From Lonepinella koalarum (GTDB lineage Bacteria; Pseudomonadota; Gammaproteobacteria; Enterobacterales; Pasteurellaceae), in the NCBI RefSeq assembly GCF_042926695.1, contig NZ_CP170642.1, positions 558,001 through 622,000 on the forward strand: a stretch of 64,000 nucleotides of DNA, in the 5' to 3' direction. Shown here one piece after another: positions 7,948 to 16,503 of the stretch. A model generated the notes under the pieces. The model searched no databases. It was not told the origin of the DNA and saw only the letters and a program-made list of their open reading frames with translations. Positions within the stretch are counted from its first letter, which is position 1, and each line of letters begins with the position of its first letter. Made by a program: the position numbers and the translations under genes.

Positions 7948-10035
7948 TTAAAAACGAAACTCGGTAGAAATCCCATAAAGTCTTGGTTGCTGACTGACGG
8001 CTTCTAAACGGTTATAAAATGGCACATGGGTGATTTTGCGATCATTAAACACATTGTTGACAAACAACATCACCCGACCTTGTTTAAAGTTATAGGCAAG
8101 ATGGGCGTTGGTTTGCGAATAAGACGAAATTTTGCCGAAATCATCGTTGGCATTGTTGGAGTAATAACCATCGGTAAATTGGGCATCCACGCCAATTTCC
8201 CAACCTTGTTGCCATTTATATGTGGTGCCGAGATTGAGCGTATAATTTGGTGAACGTCTTAATTTATTGCCTGCATAACTTGGAGAAAGGTCATAGCGTT
8301 TAATTTTGGTTTTTAACAAACCAAGGGCGGCATGGAGATACCAATTTTCCGTGGCTTGCCAATTGACGTTAAACTCTGCCCCGTAGGTAATGGCTTTTTC
8401 CGCATTGCCAATTAAGGAGCTGCCATAAGGCAATTGAATATCTTTGTAACGGTTATAGAACACATTGGTGTTTAATTCCAAGGTTTTGTCTTCACTTAAC
8501 CAGCGGTGATAAAGCTCATAATTCCATACATATTCAGGGTCGTATTCATAGGTGATACAAGGCCCGTAACCTGCATATGTTGGTGGGTAAATACAGCTAA
8601 AGGTAATCCCTGCTCCACCTGGGTTATAACCCCGACCGACTTTTACCCCTACACGTTGTTGTGGCGAAAATTTGTAGGCAATGTCCACTTTTGGCAAGAA
8701 AGTTTTTTCGGTTTTATCCCGATGAATGGCTAATGCTGCCGTGCCACCGTGGCGTTGATGACGTTCTTCTTCATAACGGGCAGAAAGTAAAATTTCCAAC
8801 CAGTCCACAGGTTCATAGGTCAATTCTCCAAACACCGCTTTGGTGGTGATTTTATCGTCAAAGGTGTTTTTGCCACCCATGGCGTTATTCATGCCGACCC
8901 ATTCATCTTGTTTCGATTGGAAATAATACAAACCGAGTAAGCCCGCATATTTGCCGTCCGTGGTTTTAAATTTCAACACAGGTTCAATTTGAAATTCATC
9001 GCCGTCCACATTGGCTGGGTTGCCGTTATAGCCATTTGGGGCGAGTGGGGATGCGGCTAAACGATCAATTTTGTATTTGGAGTAAACCAGTTTGTTTTCC
9101 CATTTCCATACATCATTAAGTTGTAACCCCGTATCCAACACGCCACTATTGGATTTGGTGACAAACACAGGACGCAGGGTGGATGATGCCTGAGGTGTGC
9201 CAGCGGGCAAAATGTTCATTTCATTTTGTGGTGAACGGCTACCAATATAATTGTAGGTTAAACGGGCATAGAAATCAGGGAAAGCGGACGGTGTCCATAA
9301 TAATTTGGCCCGCACCGTGTTGGTTTCATATTTTCTTGGATCGCCTACTTCAGGATAAGACGGCAAATCTTGGAAACTGGTGCGATTTTGCCGTTCTGCT
9401 GCCAAACGGAACGCCAATTCATCTTTCACCAACGGCCCTGACAACATAATGGCATATTGGCGATAATTTTGATTGGCAAAACTCGCTTTGGCAGCCCCTT
9501 CAAATTCGTGGGTTGGGTCATTAGACGTCATCACCACCGCCCCTGCAATGGCATTTCGCCCTTGAGCATAACTTTGTGCGCCCCGATACACTTCCACTTG
9601 TTTCATATCCCACAAGGATTTGGTGCCAAACGCCAGTTCATTGTAGTTTGCCGAACGTCCATCAATGGACAAATTCATTCGTGGACGAGATCCTGCGAAA
9701 AATGCCACTGCACCACTAGCAGGCCCTGAACCATCAGTTCCCCGAATCACAGGCAAATCATTGCCTAAGCCCGTATCTAACACGTTAGGTGTATTTTGCA
9801 ACACATGCGTGCTGGAAATTTTGGTAGCTTGCTGTTTCAGATCTTTATCCGTGGTCACCGCAAGACTCGACCCCGTTTCTTGGGTAGAACGCTCAAATTT
9901 CTCCCCCGTGACCACAATTTCTTCAAGATAAGTCACATTGTTTACTGGGCTTTCGGCAGCCGTTGCGGTATGATGAAACGTGAGTGAACAAACACCGATG
10001 AGTATAACAGGTTGTTTTTTTAGTGTTATAGGCAT
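7948..10035 (-). CDS. TonB-dependent outer-membrane siderophore receptor
   Basis: A 695-residue receptor. A signal peptide ends around ATAAES (residues 23-28). A TonB-box-like EEIVVTG segment follows, then a plug domain containing LPVIRGTDGSGP and VEVYRGAQSYAQGRNAIAG, then a 22-strand-type barrel ending in FRF with a C-terminal Phe, the usual signal for BAM assembly. Length and the barrel motif VGVKVGRGYNPGG fit the FyuA-like group. It is the first gene of the minus-strand uptake operon, divergent from a TetR regulator. The ligand is unknown; a ferric siderophore or metallophore is inferred. No synthesis genes lie nearby, so uptake of foreign siderophores is likely. Confidence 0.85.
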   Translation of the reverse strand: MPITLKKQPVILIGVCSLTFHHTATAAESPVNNVTYLEEIVVTGEKFERSTQETGSSLAVTTDKDLKQQATKISSTHVLQNTPNVLDTGLGNDLPVIRGTDGSGPASGAVAFFAGSRPRMNLSIDGRSANYNELAFGTKSLWDMKQVEVYRGAQSYAQGRNAIAGAVVMTSNDPTHEFEGAAKASFANQNYRQYAIMLSGPLVKDELAFRLAAERQNRTSFQDLPSYPEVGDPRKYETNTVRAKLLWTPSAFPDFYARLTYNYIGSRSPQNEMNILPAGTPQASSTLRPVFVTKSNSGVLDTGLQLNDVWKWENKLVYSKYKIDRLAASPLAPNGYNGNPANVDGDEFQIEPVLKFKTTDGKYAGLLGLYYFQSKQDEWVGMNNAMGGKNTFDDKITTKAVFGELTYEPVDWLEILLSARYEEERHQRHGGTAALAIHRDKTEKTFLPKVDIAYKFSPQQRVGVKVGRGYNPGGAGITFSCIYPPTYAGYGPCITYEYDPEYVWNYELYHRWLSEDKTLELNTNVFYNRYKDIQLPYGSSLIGNAEKAITYGAEFNVNWQATENWYLHAALGLLKTKIKRYDLSPSYAGNKLRRSPNYTLNLGTTYKWQQGWEIGVDAQFTDGYYSNNANDDFGKISSYSQTNAHLAYNFKQGRVMLFVNNVFNDRKITHVPFYNRLEAVSQQPRLYGISTEFRF

Positions 10036-10065
10036 AATGGTTTCTCCAAAAAAGTTGAACTTAGG

Positions 10066-10128
10066 TTTACAAAATGGAAATAATATGACTGGTTTTGTAA
10101 AGTTAATATAATTTTATTATTTTGTAAA
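10066..10128. promoter_or_regulatory. candidate operator for TetR regulator / receptor promoter region
   Basis: The divergent gap holds TTTACAAAA (10066-10074) and two copies of TTTTGTAAA (10093-10101 and 10120-10128). The first two form an inverted repeat. They sit where a regulator could control both the receptor operon and its own gene. AATGATAATTTATC at 10127-10140 is weakly Fur-box-like. This rests on pattern only; no binding data are known to me. Confidence 0.45.
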
Positions 10129-10162
10129 TGATAATTTATCGTATTCGTATTTTTTTTAATGA

Positions 10163-10747
10163 TTGGTGGGAAATTTGGATAAAAAAGAATTAATTAAGAA
10201 AGCAGCACAAACACTCTTTTTTCAATATGGTTGGGAAAAAGTCTCTATTGGTGAGATTTGTCAACAAGCCAATATTAGTCGCGTCACCTTTTATAAACAC
10301 TTTACTAACAAAAAAGAATTGCTTAAACAATTATTTACTGAACAAAAAGAAGAAATGTGGCAGGCTTTTAATGATTTGTTAGAAAATGCCAAAAGTCTTG
10401 ATCTGCTGATTCAGCGTATTTTTCAACTACAAAAACATGCCATGCAAACGTTATATTCTCAAGAGATGGTATATGATTTGCAACATCACAAAGATGAAGA
10501 ATTACAGGCTTTTTTTGCGGAAATGGAACAAGAAAAATACCAATTTATGCACTATTTTTTTACCACACTGCAACAAAAAAGTATCATTCGTGATGATTTT
10601 CCCGTATTGTTAATTGAGATTTTTATTCGCAAAATTGATGAGCTTAAAACTGATCCCGCTTTGCTCCAATGCTATCAAGGCAAAGATCAGCAATTTTTAA
10701 AAGATATATTGAGTTTGTTGATGTATGGGATTGCGGCAAAGGCATAA
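10163..10747 (+). CDS. TetR/AcrR family regulator of the uptake island
   Basis: About 194 residues: an N-terminal helix-turn-helix (residues 8-55, ending ISRVTFYKHFTNKKELL, a clear TetR signature) and a helical ligand domain. It is divergent from the receptor operon, so it probably controls it. The start is uncertain: no ATG fits, and candidates are TTG 10163, GTG 10166 and TTG 10175 (giving MDKKELIKKA). The last lies just after GGTGGG but with short spacing. A weak start may keep the regulator scarce. The sequence is AT-rich. A USS-containing hairpin follows the stop. Confidence 0.8.
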   Translation: MVGNLDKKELIKKAAQTLFFQYGWEKVSIGEICQQANISRVTFYKHFTNKKELLKQLFTEQKEEMWQAFNDLLENAKSLDLLIQRIFQLQKHAMQTLYSQEMVYDLQHHKDEELQAFFAEMEQEKYQFMHYFFTTLQQKSIIRDDFPVLLIEIFIRKIDELKTDPALLQCYQGKDQQFLKDILSLLMYGIAAKA

Positions 10748-10752
10748 AAACC

Positions 10753-10790
10753 GCGGTGTAAAAAATGAAAATTTTTTACACCGCACTTTT
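10753..10790. terminator. bidirectional terminator with USS
   Basis: GCGGTGTAAAAAA (10753-10765) pairs with TTTTTTACACCGC (10772-10784), followed by ACTTTTG. It lies between the convergent tetR-like gene and der, and contains a USS (ACCGCACTT) that marks the right border of the island. Confidence 0.8.
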
Positions 10791-10791
10791 G

Positions 10792-12339
10792 CTACCTTTT
10801 CGACTTCTTAATAAACTTCATCAATCGTTTCCGTTTGCGTAACTGAGTTGGCGTTAGCGTATTACGTTTGCCTGCAAACGGATTATTGCCTTCTTGGAAT
10901 TGAATCCGAATTGGGCTGCCGATAATTTTTAGGCTGCGGCGGTAGTAGTTGGACAGGTAGCGTTTGTAGCTGTCGGGGAGTTTATCCATTTGGTTGCCAT
11001 GTACCACGATAATCGGCGGATTGTAGCCACCGGGATGGGCGTATTTGAGCTTGATGCGGCGACCTTGTGCCAATGGCGGTTGGTGTTCATCCGTTGCCAT
11101 TTGCAAAATGCGAGTGAGTAGGGATGTGGTCATTTTTTGCGTGGCACAAGCGTAAGCTTCTTGTACCGATTCAAATAAATTACCTACGCCACTGCCGTGT
11201 AACGCCGAAATAAAATGCACACGGGCAAAATCAATAAAATCTAAACGGCGATCGAGTTCGAATTTTACTCGATCTTTTACCGCTTGATCCAAGCCGTCCC
11301 ATTTGTTCACCACGATCACCAGCGATCGCCCTGTATTTAAAATAAAGCCAAGTAAGGATAAATCCTGATCGGAAATGCCTTCTCGGGCATCAATGGTGAG
11401 CAACACTACATTGGCATCTTGAATAGCTTGTAAGGTTTTGATAACCGAGAATTTTTCCACGGTTAAATGAACCTTGCCACGCTTGCGAACGCCGGCGGTG
11501 TCGATAATGGTGTAATGTTGACCATCACGTTCCATAGGAATGTAAATGCTATCTCGGGTTGTGCCGGGCAAATCATAAACCACTACCCGATCTTCGCCTA
11601 AAATGCGGTTAGTGAGGGTAGATTTGCCTACATTTGGGCGACCTACAATGGCGATTTTGATGTTTTTATTTTCGGGCTGATCGCTTTCTTCTTCCAGGGC
11701 TTCATCTAGCAGAGCCGTATCATTTTCATCGGAAAAATCAAAGTCATTATCCCATTCATCTTGCTCAGAATCTTGGTTATTTTGCACCGCAGTTTCTGTC
11801 GCATTAAATTGAGCCGCAAAAGGGGCGAGTACCTCTTCAATTAATTGTGTTACGCCACGTCCTTGGGAAGCAGCAATTTGAGCAATTTCGCCCAGACCCA
11901 GCTGATAAAATTCCGCACAATGGGAATCCGCATCAATACCGTCCGTTTTATTAGCGACCACCACGGTGGTTTTATTCTGGCGTTGGCGTAAATATTGGGC
12001 GATGCCAATATCGGCTGGAGTTAAGCCCGCTCGTGCATCCACTAAAAACAGCACGATGTCCGCTTCTTCAATGGCAAGCAGTGATTGCTCTGCCATTTTT
12101 TCTTCCACGCCTTCTTCCGTGCCGTCAATCCCGCCCGTGTCAATCACGATAAAATCAAAGCCTGCCACATTGGCTTGCCCGTATTTGCGATCTCTGGTTA
12201 AACCTGGAAAATCTGCTACCAAGGCATCACGAGTGCGAGTTAAGCGGTTAAATAGGGTGGATTTTCCTACGTTTGGGCGACCCACTAGAGCGATGACGGG
12301 GGTGGGTATTTCGGGCATTGGAGTCATTGGTGTTGTCAT
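10792..12339 (-). CDS. der: ribosome biogenesis GTPase Der (EngA)
   Basis: An essential double-GTPase that acts in 50S subunit maturation. Two GRPNVGKS P-loops (one near the N-terminus, one after an acidic linker rich in D/E at about 190-225), two DTGG/DTAG switch motifs and NKxD motifs (NKTDG, NKWDG) are visible, followed by the KH-like C-terminal domain with the basic tail RKRKRLMKFIKKSKR. The start at 12339 (MTTPMTPMP) follows an AAGG site; the frame runs open to 12372 without a better signal. The length of about 515 residues is close to the 504 known from H. influenzae. It begins the der / dnaQ / rnhA block. Confidence 0.95.
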   Translation of the reverse strand: MTTPMTPMPEIPTPVIALVGRPNVGKSTLFNRLTRTRDALVADFPGLTRDRKYGQANVAGFDFIVIDTGGIDGTEEGVEEKMAEQSLLAIEEADIVLFLVDARAGLTPADIGIAQYLRQRQNKTTVVVANKTDGIDADSHCAEFYQLGLGEIAQIAASQGRGVTQLIEEVLAPFAAQFNATETAVQNNQDSEQDEWDNDFDFSDENDTALLDEALEEESDQPENKNIKIAIVGRPNVGKSTLTNRILGEDRVVVYDLPGTTRDSIYIPMERDGQHYTIIDTAGVRKRGKVHLTVEKFSVIKTLQAIQDANVVLLTIDAREGISDQDLSLLGFILNTGRSLVIVVNKWDGLDQAVKDRVKFELDRRLDFIDFARVHFISALHGSGVGNLFESVQEAYACATQKMTTSLLTRILQMATDEHQPPLAQGRRIKLKYAHPGGYNPPIIVVHGNQMDKLPDSYKRYLSNYYRRSLKIIGSPIRIQFQEGNNPFAGKRNTLTPTQLRKRKRLMKFIKKSKR

Positions 12340-12433
12340 AAAAACCTTAAAATTTAAGTTATAGCTCAGCAATATTCAGCAATATAATATCGGATATTAT
12401 AGCGGATTTTGTTACAGATGAAAAATAAGCAAT

Positions 12434-12462
12434 AAAAAAGCACCCAAAAAAACTTAGGTGCT
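12434..12462 (-). terminator. terminator of the tRNA-Asp pair
   Basis: On the minus strand AGCACC (12462-12457), a 12-base loop and GGTGCT (12444-12439) are followed by a T run. It ends the transcript from the two tRNA genes. Confidence 0.8.
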
Positions 12463-12470
12463 GAATAAAT

Positions 12471-12547
12471 TGGCGGAATGGACGGGACTCGAACCCGCGA
12501 CCCCCTGCGTGACAGGCAGGTATTCTAACCAGCTGAACTACCACTCC
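12471..12547 (-). tRNA. tRNA-Asp (GTC), copy 2
   Basis: A 77-nt cloverleaf on the minus strand with acceptor stem GGAGTGG/CCATTCC, anticodon loop CTGTCAC (anticodon GTC), T loop GTTCGAG and encoded CCA. It is identical to the upstream copy, 29 bp away. Confidence 0.97.
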
Positions 12548-12576
12548 GCATCATAGGAGTCAAAATGAAAATAAAT

Positions 12577-12653
12577 TGGCGGAATGGACGGGACTCGAAC
12601 CCGCGACCCCCTGCGTGACAGGCAGGTATTCTAACCAGCTGAACTACCACTCC
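12577..12653 (-). tRNA. tRNA-Asp (GTC), copy 1
   Basis: A 77-nt tRNA-Asp with GTC anticodon and encoded CCA, identical to the second copy. Transcribed first in the tandem pair, between dnaQ and der. Confidence 0.97.
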
Positions 12654-12730
12654 GCACTGGTGAGACGCATAATAATAGCGAATGAATTTTCCGTCAACCC
12701 TTTTTTGCCATCTTTGAATTGCTTGCTTAA

Positions 12731-13507
12731 TTAATGCACGGTTTGTCTATTTTCAAGAGCGGGGTTTAATCGTTTGACCCAAAGGCAATTATCCTTACTT
12801 TTTTTATTAATCAGCTTAATATAATCTTGATGCGCTTGAATTTCATCTTCTGTTAGGGTTAAAACGGGTAAATTTTGCGTAAAATTCACCGCACTTTGTG
12901 TTTGTTGTATAGTGCTGTTTATCCCTTTTTCATTTTCAACATCATCAAACAAGTTTTTTTGCCCACCTGTCATCGCAAGGTAAACATCACCAAGAATTTC
13001 TGCATCCAGTAATGCACCATGTAATGTACGTTTACTGTTGTCAATATTTAAACGATCACATAGAACATCTAAGCTATTGCGTTTCCCCGGGTATTGCTGA
13101 CGAGCGAGTTGCAAGGTATCCGTCACAAGACAAATTTCATCTGTTTTTACATTAAAATGATGTTTACGAAATTCATAATCCATAAAGCCGACATCAAAGG
13201 GAGCGTTATGAATCAGCAATTCAGCACCACGAATAAAATCAATAAATTCTTGCGCCACAGCGGTGAAGTCTGGCTTATCCGCTAACATTTCATCGGTAAT
13301 ACCGTGTACTTTGATGGCCTCGGGATCGACAGGACGATCAGGTTTAATATATAAATGTAATTTCCGCCCAGTATAGCGGCGATTAATCATTTCTACGGCA
13401 CCGATTTCAATAATGCAATGTCCTTCATAATGTGCACCAAATTGATTCATCCCTGTGGTTTCCGTATCCAGTACAATTTGGCGATTGGTATCAATATTTA
13501 CGTTCAT
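12731..13507 (-). CDS. dnaQ: DNA polymerase III epsilon subunit (proofreading exonuclease)
   Basis: The 3'-5' exonuclease that proofreads replication in the Pol III core. A DEDDh exonuclease fold is visible: VLDTETTGMN (Exo I, about residues 12-21), the VHGITDEML segment, ELLIHNAPFDVGFMDYEF (Exo II) and HGALLDAEILGDVYL (Exo III with His and Asp). Its 258 residues are near the family norm. The C-terminal tail (from about 200) corresponds to the alpha-binding region. It is divergent from rnhA with an 84-bp gap, the arrangement also seen in E. coli and H. influenzae. A USS lies at 12888-12896. Confidence 0.95.
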   Translation of the reverse strand: MNVNIDTNRQIVLDTETTGMNQFGAHYEGHCIIEIGAVEMINRRYTGRKLHLYIKPDRPVDPEAIKVHGITDEMLADKPDFTAVAQEFIDFIRGAELLIHNAPFDVGFMDYEFRKHHFNVKTDEICLVTDTLQLARQQYPGKRNSLDVLCDRLNIDNSKRTLHGALLDAEILGDVYLAMTGGQKNLFDDVENEKGINSTIQQTQSAVNFTQNLPVLTLTEDEIQAHQDYIKLINKKSKDNCLWVKRLNPALENRQTVH

Positions 13508-13591
13508 ATTTTTGTGATCTTTGCTAGAATGTAGGGGAGGACCGATGTGTCTGCCCGTTATTTTTAATTATTTTTTTATTTTAACAGATTT

Positions 13592-14053
13592 ATGCAAAAA
13601 CAAATTGAAATTTTTACTGATGGTTCTTGTTTAGGTAATCCGGGAGCTGGTGGAATAGGTGTTTTATTGCGTTATAAACAGCATGAAAAAACGCTTTCTA
13701 AAGGTTATTTTAATACCACCAATAACCGTATGGAATTGCGGGCAGTGATTGAAGCTTTAGCCAGTTTGAAAGAACCTTGTAAGGTGACTATTACAAGTGA
13801 TAGCCAATATATGAGAAAGGGGATTACCGAATGGATTTTTAATTGGAAAAAGAATAATTGGAAAGCCAGTACAGGTAAGCCTGTGAAAAATAAGGATTTA
13901 TGGATACAGTTGGAGCAAGAAATTCAACGCCACCAAATTCAATGGCTATGGATAAAAGGGCATGCCGGGCATCGCGAAAATGAGATTTGCGATGAATTGG
14001 CAAGATTTAGGGCGGAAAATCCGACCTTAGAAGATGTGGGTTATCACCCTTGA
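13592..14053 (+). CDS. rnhA: ribonuclease HI
   Basis: Degrades the RNA strand of RNA-DNA hybrids. All catalytic residues are visible: EIFTDGSCLGNPGAGG (Asp10), RMELRAVIEAL (Glu48), TSDSQYMRKGI (Asp70), a KGHAGHRENEICDELA segment (His124, Asp134). At 153 residues it has the normal length. It is divergent from dnaQ. Confidence 0.96.
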   Translation: MQKQIEIFTDGSCLGNPGAGGIGVLLRYKQHEKTLSKGYFNTTNNRMELRAVIEALASLKEPCKVTITSDSQYMRKGITEWIFNWKKNNWKASTGKPVKNKDLWIQLEQEIQRHQIQWLWIKGHAGHRENEICDELARFRAENPTLEDVGYHP

Positions 14054-14089
14054 TAGTTAAAATAAATTGAATCAATTATGAAAATTAAT

Positions 14090-14118
14090 TTGTAATACCT
14101 ATCAATATTGCTTATAAT
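14090..14118 (+). promoter_or_regulatory. sigma-70-type promoter of dps
   Basis: TTGTAA (14090-14095), a 17-bp spacer and TATAAT (14113-14118), followed by AAGGAG ahead of the dps ATG. Confidence 0.65.
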
Positions 14119-14162
14119 AAACTCATCAAAACAATATGATTAACCAATAGAAGGAGAATGTT

Positions 14163-14642
14163 ATGACAAATAGTATCGGTTTAAACACCGCATCATCACA
14201 AAAAATTGCTGAAGAATTAAATAACTTATTAGCCACTTACCAAGTATTCTATATGAATGTGCGTGGTTATCACTGGAACATCAAAGGTGTTCAATTTTTC
14301 TCGTTACACGAAAAATTTGAGGAATACTACGATGATTTAGTGGAAAAAATTGATGAAATTGCAGAGCGAATTTTAACCTTAGGTTATATCCCAAGCAATA
14401 TATTTAGTGAATACTTGAAAGTATCAAAAGTGCAAGAACACACAGGCGCCACTTCTGCACAGGATACTTTACAAGGTGCATTAAAAGGATTCCAAATCTT
14501 GTTACAACAACAACGTGAGATTTTAGCACTTGCTGGCGATGCAGATGATGAAGGTACGGCTTCTTTAATGAGCGACTATATTAAAGAACAGGAAAAAACC
14601 ATTTGGATGTTAAAAGCCGCTTGTGTAAGTTGCAATGCCTAA
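14163..14642 (+). CDS. dps: Dps-family DNA-binding ferritin-like protein
   Basis: A 159-residue four-helix protein that stores and oxidises iron and protects DNA during stress; family members form dodecamers. The ferroxidase signature is visible: YHWNIKGVQFFSLHEKFEEYYDDLVEKIDEIAERI, with the His, Asp and Glu ligands in place. The N-terminus lacks the lysine-rich tail of E. coli Dps, so DNA binding may be weaker. It has its own promoter, a strong AAGGAG site and a terminator, so it is monocistronic. Confidence 0.9.
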   Translation: MTNSIGLNTASSQKIAEELNNLLATYQVFYMNVRGYHWNIKGVQFFSLHEKFEEYYDDLVEKIDEIAERILTLGYIPSNIFSEYLKVSKVQEHTGATSAQDTLQGALKGFQILLQQQREILALAGDADDEGTASLMSDYIKEQEKTIWMLKAACVSCNA

Positions 14643-14666
14643 TCTTTCTGATTAGAACATAAAAGC

Positions 14667-14698
14667 AAATCTGGCAGCCATTGATGTCTGCCAGATTT
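14667..14698 (+). terminator. rho-independent terminator of dps
   Basis: AAATCTGGCAG (14667-14677) pairs with CTGCCAGATTT (14688-14698) and is followed by TTG. Confidence 0.8.
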
Positions 14699-14788
14699 TG
14701 TCGATTAAGTCTGATTAGTTTGTTATGAATCGTGATTTAGGGCAAAAGATTAAAACTTACTGCAAAAATTCACCACCACTTTTATCCC

Positions 14789-16264
14789 TTACAACAATGG
14801 GCTTACCAATCTAACCGCATTTTCTACTACGCCCCACCACGATGAACGGCGTTGCCATTTATCGTTGTTTACCCATTGGCTATGGTTTAGATAGTATTGT
14901 TGCAAGACTTGCACTGTTTGGCTAGTGTTATGGTCATAAATGGCAAGGCTGATTTCTAGGTTTAAAAACATACTGCGTAAATCCATATTGACTGTGCCGA
15001 ACAGGGTGAAATCATCGTCTATACTGAGCAATTTAGCGTGCAATAAACCGTCTTGAAACAAAGCAATTTTGACCCCAGCAGCTAACAGGGCTGGATAATG
15101 GGCGCGTGATGCATAATGCACCAAGCGTGAATCGCTTTTTTTCGGTAAAATTAAGGTGATGTCGATGCCCCGTTTGGCGGCATTAATCAAGGCGGTGAGC
15201 AAATTATCATCAGGCACAAAATAAGGTGTAGTGATGATGATTTTGTGCTTGGCTTGATACAAAGCCGCCAAAATACACTGATAAATCACCTTATCACGCT
15301 GTTCTGGCGATGATGGCACGACTTGCACTAAAGCATTATCATGGGTGTGATAGTCATTTAATTTCGGAACGGTTTGGTGTGCTAATTGCTGTAATTGCTG
15401 CTCAATATCGACTGTTGGAAGGTCATTTTCAAGATAAAAATCACTAAAAAACACCGCGGTTAGTTCTAGCACCACCACCCCACGGCAACGCATCATCACA
15501 TCAATCCATTCGCCCACACCACTGTGTTGCTTAAAGTGTTTAGGATCGACCAAATTAAAACTCCCTGTATAAGCGATTTTTTGATCCACAATCATAATTT
15601 TACGATGATTACGCAGATCGCTACGTACAAAAAAGCTCTTTAACAACCCCACTGGAAGCATAGCTTGTACACGCACTCCAGCGGCAGCCAAGATTTTGGG
15701 GTAATGACTGCGAAAAAATCGGCTGCTCCCCACCGCATCTGCCAAAATCACCACATCCACCCCACGTTTAGTCGCTTCTAATAGGGTATTAAGCAAAGTT
15801 TCAATGCGTCCTGTGGGTTCAATAATATAAAAAGCAAGTAGGCAGGAATGCTCGGCTGCCTGAATATCGGCAAGCATGGCAGTAAGAATTTCATCAGTCG
15901 TGCTTAAAAGTGTTAAATCATTGCCATTGGTGACATCAAAACCACCATCTGTGGCGGCGGCTTGGCTTATGCCCTGATAAGTTAGAGGTAAATCTTGTTT
16001 GCGATGCCAAAATTGATTCTTGGGGAAGTGAGCATCGAATTGTTGATACAAACCTTGTAATTCAGCATTGCGTTTAGCACGCTGATTACCTAGTCTTGGT
16101 TCGCCCAGCAAGCTATACAATGCTATACCTCCCACTGGAAAACCAAAAATCAGAAATAACCATGCTAATGCCGATCCACTATTGCGTTGTTTGTATAGGA
16201 TGCGGATGGCATAAACTAAGGTGAGTGAGAAATAAAGTATTGTCCCAATCAGGGTGAAATCCAT
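14789..16264 (-). CDS. cls: cardiolipin synthase (PLD superfamily)
   Basis: A 491-residue membrane enzyme that condenses two phosphatidylglycerols to cardiolipin. Two N-terminal membrane helices (about residues 4-23 and 34-54) are followed by two phospholipase D domains, each with an HKD motif: HRKIMIVDQKIAYTGSFN in the first half and HAKLLSIDDDFTLFGTVN in the second. Length and layout fit ClsA. It stands alone, convergent with dps. Confidence 0.92.
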   Translation of the reverse strand: MDFTLIGTILYFSLTLVYAIRILYKQRNSGSALAWLFLIFGFPVGGIALYSLLGEPRLGNQRAKRNAELQGLYQQFDAHFPKNQFWHRKQDLPLTYQGISQAAATDGGFDVTNGNDLTLLSTTDEILTAMLADIQAAEHSCLLAFYIIEPTGRIETLLNTLLEATKRGVDVVILADAVGSSRFFRSHYPKILAAAGVRVQAMLPVGLLKSFFVRSDLRNHRKIMIVDQKIAYTGSFNLVDPKHFKQHSGVGEWIDVMMRCRGVVVLELTAVFFSDFYLENDLPTVDIEQQLQQLAHQTVPKLNDYHTHDNALVQVVPSSPEQRDKVIYQCILAALYQAKHKIIITTPYFVPDDNLLTALINAAKRGIDITLILPKKSDSRLVHYASRAHYPALLAAGVKIALFQDGLLHAKLLSIDDDFTLFGTVNMDLRSMFLNLEISLAIYDHNTSQTVQVLQQYYLNHSQWVNNDKWQRRSSWWGVVENAVRLVSPLL

Positions 16265-16356
16265 AGATGAGCCTGTGGTATTTGGTTAAACTAATGTTAA
16301 TGATTATGCCATAAAAATGGCATTTGCCAAGGGGAAAAATGGTTGCTGAAATAAGT

Positions 16357-16404
16357 AAAAAAAGACTACACTTTTACTTAATCGTACAAAAGTACGGTCT
16401 TTTT
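16357..16404. terminator. possible hairpin/terminator upstream of GH3 pseudogene
   Basis: AAAAAGAC and GTCTTTTT arms enclose a smaller GTAC-AAAA-GTAC stem, with a T run. It may be left from an older gene arrangement, since it lies upstream of both divergent genes. Confidence 0.4.
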
Positions 16405-16503
16405 CTCGCTATTTTTAGAACAAAAAATCCTAAAAAATTTCCTTATATTTGTCTCTAATTTGTTACGCTATACTTAGAAACTTTACACAATAGGAAAAAA
16501 GCC

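Noticed and set aside
12359..12544. 61-codon minus-strand frame near der
   Set aside because: It lies over a tRNA-Asp gene and the der leader.
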